From the NCBI GenBank assembly GCA_038087015.1, contig JASBNA010000018.1, positions 248,001 to 312,000 of the forward strand: a stretch of DNA of 64,000 bases. The letters are read 5' to 3'. How positions within the stretch are numbered: position 1 is the first letter of the stretch; each line of letters starts with the position of its first letter. The position numbers and the translations under genes were made by a program. The notes under the pieces are model-generated. The model worked only from the letters and a program-made list of their open reading frames with translations. It had not been told where the DNA came from and did not search any database. Source of the DNA: Cerrena zonata (taxonomy: Eukaryota; Basidiomycota; Agaricomycetes; Polyporales; Cerrenaceae). Positions 59,428 to 64,000 of the stretch are shown piece by piece.

Positions 59428-62130
59428 ATGAGTCCGTCCGTTGTGGGATTCTACTCTGCTCAAAATTTCCTCGATCGCTTTTTGCCACTGCCCAATGACA
59501 TCCCTCCTTCATCCGTCCCCTCTGTCGATTTTTCCAATGTCCCTATCACTCGACACAAAGCAGACTCGTACGGCCCTCTTGTATGTCTTTTTCTGCCACT
59601 CATCGTTTACTCTCTGGCTGAAATACGGAATAGGTTGATGCTATCAATAATTCAGGAATATTTCCAGGGTTTAGGATGCAGACCAGATCTCATCATAAGT
59701 GGCCTAGTCATCAGCCAGAGCTGGGAGGATACAGAAAATTCGAAGACGGGAAGACGCGTGTACCCGTGCTAGAAATTCCATGGGAAGTGAACACAGCTCA
59801 GAAGGATCAATATTGTAATGAAATCTCAACGACCTCCGGTTTGGATGATTCGGAAGAAACGACTGATACGACGGCAGCTAGGAATTGCGAACAAATTTGG
59901 TCCTACTTTGCCCATCAGATGTCCGCGTACCCTCGTCTCTTTGTATTTGGCATCTTCATCTATGGTGATCGTGCACGAATCCTACGCGTTGATCGCGCAG
60001 GAGCGACCGCTACTACCTCGTTTTACTACAAGGAGGAAGACTTTCTGGCCCAGTTCCTGTACCGCTACTCGCAAGTAACTGATATTCAACGCGGATGGGA
60101 TCCCACAGCTGCACTTACCTCTTCGTCAGAAGCCGAGCAACTCACTCATGCTTTACGTGAATACAAGGCCAGGCTGGCATCTCGAGACGTGTCTTATCTC
60201 AATCCTACTCTGAACCAAGATTTTCCGACATACAGAATGACGGTTGACGCGAAGACGTTGGACAATGAAGACATTCAATTCGACCTGATTGTCTGTTATC
60301 CTTTCTCTGCAAGTAAATCTCTGTTTGGACGATGTACGCGGGGCTACGCTGCGTATTATGTTCAAGAAGAACGGCTCGTTTTCCTGAAGGATTGTTGGCG
60401 AGTAGATGACAAGACTACGCTCTCGGAAATCGATATCTACAGGATTCTCTTTGCTCAAAAGTCGAAGGACCTCAACCTGCCTGACATCGTTGCCATGGGG
60501 GATGTCATTGTCGACGACAAAGTGCAGACTACAGTCACACAAGAACTAACTCGTGAACATAAGCCGGGGATGTTACCTTGTCACGAATTGATAAGGTTGG
60601 TCCACATGAGAATTGTTGAAGAGCTGGCGATCCCTCTTGATTCTGCGCTCAACTCGAGGGAAGCTGTGGAGGCGATACATGATGCTGCCGTTTGTAAGTA
60701 GTGTCATGTCTATGTGATATGTCACCCTTAATCTTTTTACAGGTATCTTGGATGTGTACGAGCTCCATGTGTTTCATCGAGACATCAGCGTGAGGAACAT
60801 CATGATTCGAGACTCAACCAATCCGGCCTCCTTGAGATATCAACATGCTCGATCAACTGGAATCTTGAACGACTGGGACCATGCGATCAAGTTCAGTCCA
60901 CGTCCAATTACACACGAATACCGTACAGTGAGTACTTTTCTTTCCTTTTTCACCTCTATCACTACTAACCATGGGATAGGGGACCTGGGCATTTATGTCC
61001 ATCAAGCACCTTCGATATCCTCAGAGCCCACATGAGGTTCATGACGACCTAGAATCCATACTTTGGGTACTGGTTTTTATCGCTCTCCATCGCTTCAAGC
61101 AGAACGATTCAGCGAATTTCAACTTGGATTTCTTCAGTGAACTGAGATACCAGATCATCTCTGACCGTCGAAGTCTTCCCATTGGTGGGGACATGAAAGT
61201 CGGCGTTCTTCAGAAGCGCCTACTGAGTAAGATTGGTTTCATGTCGCATCCGGTTATCACACTCTTGAAAAGTCTCATGGTCGAACCCTCATATACCTGC
61301 ACCGGACGGTAGTCCTCTTCCTGTTGACGAACAAACCGCGCTTTATAATCAGCACAGTCGTCTCGAAAATAGGAATACCATCCTTTCCATCTTCCAGACT
61401 GCACTGGACGATCCGACGTGGGTCCTCGATGACTGGGCACCGGTTGATAAATACCCCCAGAAATCCGAGGGTAATCGACTGAAAGAGGTGGCCCAACGTG
61501 ACTGTAGTCGATCCGGATCTCTATAGTCTTCTGGGTTATACATCTCGCCTAACTCCACTTCCTTCCGAAATCGTTTGGCGCCACTCGACTTGTTACCTAG
61601 ACCCTCAGTAGAGCGACCATCCCATGGCTCTAGCATATCATGCTCCTTAAAGCGCCGTTCGGATATTGCTGGGCTGAACGACGACGGAGGTTCAATTGTC
61701 AAGAGGATCAAAATGGAACAGGATGAAGGAGATGAACGCTACTCGCATTTTCTAGACGTAGTTCAAAATCACTTCGCTCAGGGCAATAGTAGCATCGACG
61801 ACGTACATAGACTCCAAGATGATTGCCTGGGCGATCTATACGAAAACTTTCAATCTACTCGACCCTCGTCTACCTGCGACACTCCACCTCAATCTTCTCT
61901 CACGTCGTCCTACAAAAGCGTAACCAGCTAAGCCAGTCCGTCTGTTCCAGAGAATCTTGATCTTATCATCAAGAAGAAACTTATGCACATCCTCTCCGTG
62001 CTGCTGTGTCTTCGATGACCTCTGTCAGTGACAACTCAACTCATGTTAATCTGTGGAAGACTCTCAGAAGATCCTACGTTAAGATGGATCGGAAGGGCAA
62101 GGACAAAACGCGTAGATTGATTGTTGAATT
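59428..62130 (+). pseudogene. FunK1-type protein kinase copy E, broken in last exon
   Basis: Exons by homology: 59428-59580, 59634-60693, 60743-60927, then 60980 onward. The first three are intact and phase-consistent, including FHRDISVRNIMIRD and LNDWDHAIKF; 49-nt intron 60694-60742 contains a stop. Exon 4 starts normally (GTWAFMSIKHLRYPQSPHEV) but shifts frame near 61280 after KSLMVEP and stops at 61312. Downstream homology continues in another frame (NQHSRLENRNTILSIF) to a TAG near 61526 where copy C has a Gln codon (SGSL-stop versus GSFQSS), then LKRRSDIAGLN and further stops to a decayed tail ending about 62130. A truncated kinase without its tail could still be made. Inverted counterpart of copy A. 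Confidence 0.78.
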
Positions 62131-62277
62131 ATATTGTCATCCAATATTATATAGTCAGCAACGGAGACTAATGCCAACGGTTATCTCCAATCTTTGGATG
62201 ATTGTTCTCTGTTTGCAGTCCTTTTCATCGACATCATAATTTATATAAATCAAGATCCATAATGTCTAGTGATATCT

Positions 62278-63249
62278 CTATTCGGGACTAATTGGAGGTC
62301 GAGCTGACACTGTGTAGCCTCTACTGCGCCTTTGAAGCTTTGAAGACTGCGGAGACTCTGGTATTGCTAAGGTAGGAGTACTACCATTCCAATCCGATCT
62401 CGAAATCGTACCAAACTCTGTCTCTTCCATTTTCTTGTTACTCCAAGGGGATAACAGCCTGACCCACGGTTTCGTCTGGCTCCCGATGATTAAAGTTCCG
62501 GCAACATGCTCTTTCTTTCCCTTCGAAAGAATTGCCTTTCCCCAAAATCCCATTCTAATCATCTGTTGATTAGTAGCTTGGGGAAGGGTCACGGATAGGT
62601 CATAATGGGGATTGAGACCATGGCGTCCCGCAGGACTATCGTCTTCTTTAAATGCCCACGTTGCCTTAGAAGTTCCGAGTCCATAACCACGCACCCAAGA
62701 ATATGATTCTCGAGTATAATCTGCGTGGTGGTGGTATTTGCCTTCTACTTCTGCTACAGATAGAGGTCCATAGCTAAGGCCTAGTTTAAGTCCCATGTCA
62801 CCTCCTCTTTTCCAGTGAACACGTTCGGGATTCCCGTTATCATCTTGAGGAGAGATAGCAGCGATAGTGAGACTCTCAGCTGGGTGAGTGCGCATCGGAC
62901 TACTATTGTCGAGGTGGTGTCTGAACTCCATTTTGAGATATGCTGAGCTGAAACGAACACCTTCTGTGGCGATAGCGCAGAACTCAAGCCTAAGCTTGAT
63001 CGTGTTGGCTTGGGATTCATCTTCAGGCCTTATCAGAACAATGCTGAAGAACGATTGACGATGGTTTGCGCGACCGATCTGCAGCATGTTCATGTCCAAT
63101 ACACAGGAGAATTCGGGATCGTCAAAACGTTTGTCTTGGTTCACGAAACCCCTGAGCCGATCCTTGACGGTAAAAGGGCGGTCGAGATAGTCACCGATGC
63201 AGGATGTGAATGGAGGTATGATCCTAGAAATTAGTCCGTGATGGTTCAT
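62278..63249 (-). CDS. Hypothetical protein, paralogue of the gene at 1236-2114
   Basis: A single exon of 323 residues from ATG 63249 to the stop at 62278. Shared with the left-arm paralogue: NHRQSFFSIVLIRPEDESQA, TIKLRLEFCAIATEGVRFSS, LGLSYGPL, RHGLNPHYDLSVTL, QQMIRMGFWGKA. The C-terminus is longer and Ser/Arg-rich. No domain, signal peptide or membrane helix recognised. Both paralogues are on the minus strand, so unlike the FunK1 units they are in direct, not inverted, orientation. A soluble protein of unknown role; the clean 324-codon frame makes it a credible gene. Confidence 0.7.
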   Translation of the reverse strand: MNHHGLISRIIPPFTSCIGDYLDRPFTVKDRLRGFVNQDKRFDDPEFSCVLDMNMLQIGRANHRQSFFSIVLIRPEDESQANTIKLRLEFCAIATEGVRFSSAYLKMEFRHHLDNSSPMRTHPAESLTIAAISPQDDNGNPERVHWKRGGDMGLKLGLSYGPLSVAEVEGKYHHHADYTRESYSWVRGYGLGTSKATWAFKEDDSPAGRHGLNPHYDLSVTLPQATNQQMIRMGFWGKAILSKGKKEHVAGTLIIGSQTKPWVRLLSPWSNKKMEETEFGTISRSDWNGSTPTLAIPESPQSSKLQRRSRGYTVSARPPISPE

Positions 63250-63536
63250 GGAGAAGATACCTCAGAATCACCTACGTGTTAGAGCTGGAACAAGACGTCT
63301 AAGGCATTTTTGTGTCAAGTTTCATCCTTATGTAAGACGAGGTCTTACTTACCAAGGTCGTACTCGATATATTACCATCTTTGTAACTGTAAAACCCAAT
63401 AGACTCCAAGTTACTTGGGCCAATACTGTTGCTTTTCTTCATCGATTCTGGATGAATTTGGAGCGGGGTAGGAGTTCCGTCATAAGAAACAATCTGTGTT
63501 CTAGAAATCAAGGTCAGGTCATGATTTCAGTACGGA

Positions 63537-64000
63537 TCATTGAATCTTACTCAGATTCCAAAACGTATACCGATAGAAACTCCTAGATAGTATCTCAGTG
63601 TCAGAGCTATTTTCGTTAAATAATTTAAGGTGGTGCACCTCAAGTTGTTCCCAAGGCTGATAACCTCTAAGACTCTTGATAAACTTGCCCTTGCGAAAGA
63701 CTGCTATTCGAGGGACCTGGGAATCGATGTTATCTAACAACACACGTCACATCGTGCGATACTAGTACTTACTGTTGTAACCGAGGCCAATTGCATTGCA
63801 TGATCGTGCTCGCCAGTTGAGCAGTCTATCTTGTAAAACTTCGCTACCTTAGTGAATCTATCATAGACAGCGGCCCGCTCGAATACTGGATTGAAACTAA
63901 TGCACGCAGGACAATGGGCTTGAAAGAACTTGATCACAGTGCAATGTTCTTGGCTTATCTGGTATTGTTAAAGTGATCAGTGTGATAACTAGAGTGATTC
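63537..64000 (-). CDS. Thioredoxin-like protein (5' end beyond the window)
   Basis: Minus strand, running off the right edge. The upstream exon ends at 63773 and contains TVIKFFQAHCPACISF with a C-P-A-C redox motif, then VFERAAVYDRFTKVAKFYKI. After a ~56-nt intron (63717-63772) the next exon continues VPRIAVFRKGKFIKSLRGY, with the cis-proline expected after the strand, as in thioredoxin folds. Likely a disulfide oxidoreductase or PDI-like protein; compartment unknown because the N-terminus is missing. The stop at 63537 may not be the true end if a further intron follows SRS. Confidence 0.65.

Overview
The window looks like nuclear DNA from a filamentous basidiomycete (Agaricomycete type). Genes are split by many 48-70 nt introns, mostly GT-AG with CTRAY-like branch points. 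Several families are typical of these fungi: FunK1 'fungal-type' protein kinases (five copies), fast-evolving F-box proteins, and small 'HVNLVDL' proteins. I see no bacterial features, CRISPR, rRNA or convincing tRNA.

Layout. 0-24 kb is an accessory arm: a 5'-truncated SDR (173-934), a hypothetical protein (1236-2114, -), an F-box gene (4100-5411, +), and FunK1 copies A (broken, 6038-8096, -), B (intact, 9944-12990, -) and C (intact, 18842-21725, -), with two HVNLVDL genes (16202-17818 and 23089-23681, both +). An 876-bp candidate MULE-type element sits at 14756-15631. 24-53 kb is a core of mostly conserved single-copy genes: an F-box gene, MIX17, mitochondrial ribosomal protein mL59, an F-box gene with an in-frame stop, a 3.6-kb gene-poor stretch, an arrestin-like protein, VPS16, a SYG1/XPR1 phosphate exporter, a HAD hydrolase, a STE23/insulysin M16 protease, a MAT2B-like reductase and ATP10. 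53-64 kb is a second accessory arm, largely an inverted counterpart of the first: an HVNLVDL gene (53210-53813, -), FunK1 D (frameshifted, 54676-57593, +), a relic ORF, FunK1 E (broken, 59428-62130, +), a paralogue of the 1.2-kb hypothetical gene, and the 3' part of a thioredoxin-like gene.

Interpretation. The arms share FunK1 copies, their 5' and 3' flanks and the HVNLVDL neighbours in opposite orientation, so the 30-kb core is bracketed by inverted repeats that could support ectopic recombination or inversion. In three of five cases a FunK1 gene has a divergently transcribed HVNLVDL gene upstream. This FunK1-HVNLVDL pair is the best candidate here for an undescribed functional module.

Caution. 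Four housekeeping reading frames (VPS16 twice, SYG1, ATP10) each need removal of one extra base to restore an otherwise perfect family match and exon phase. That pattern points to residual single-base insertions in the consensus, so single-indel 'pseudogene' calls, especially FunK1 D, should be read with care.
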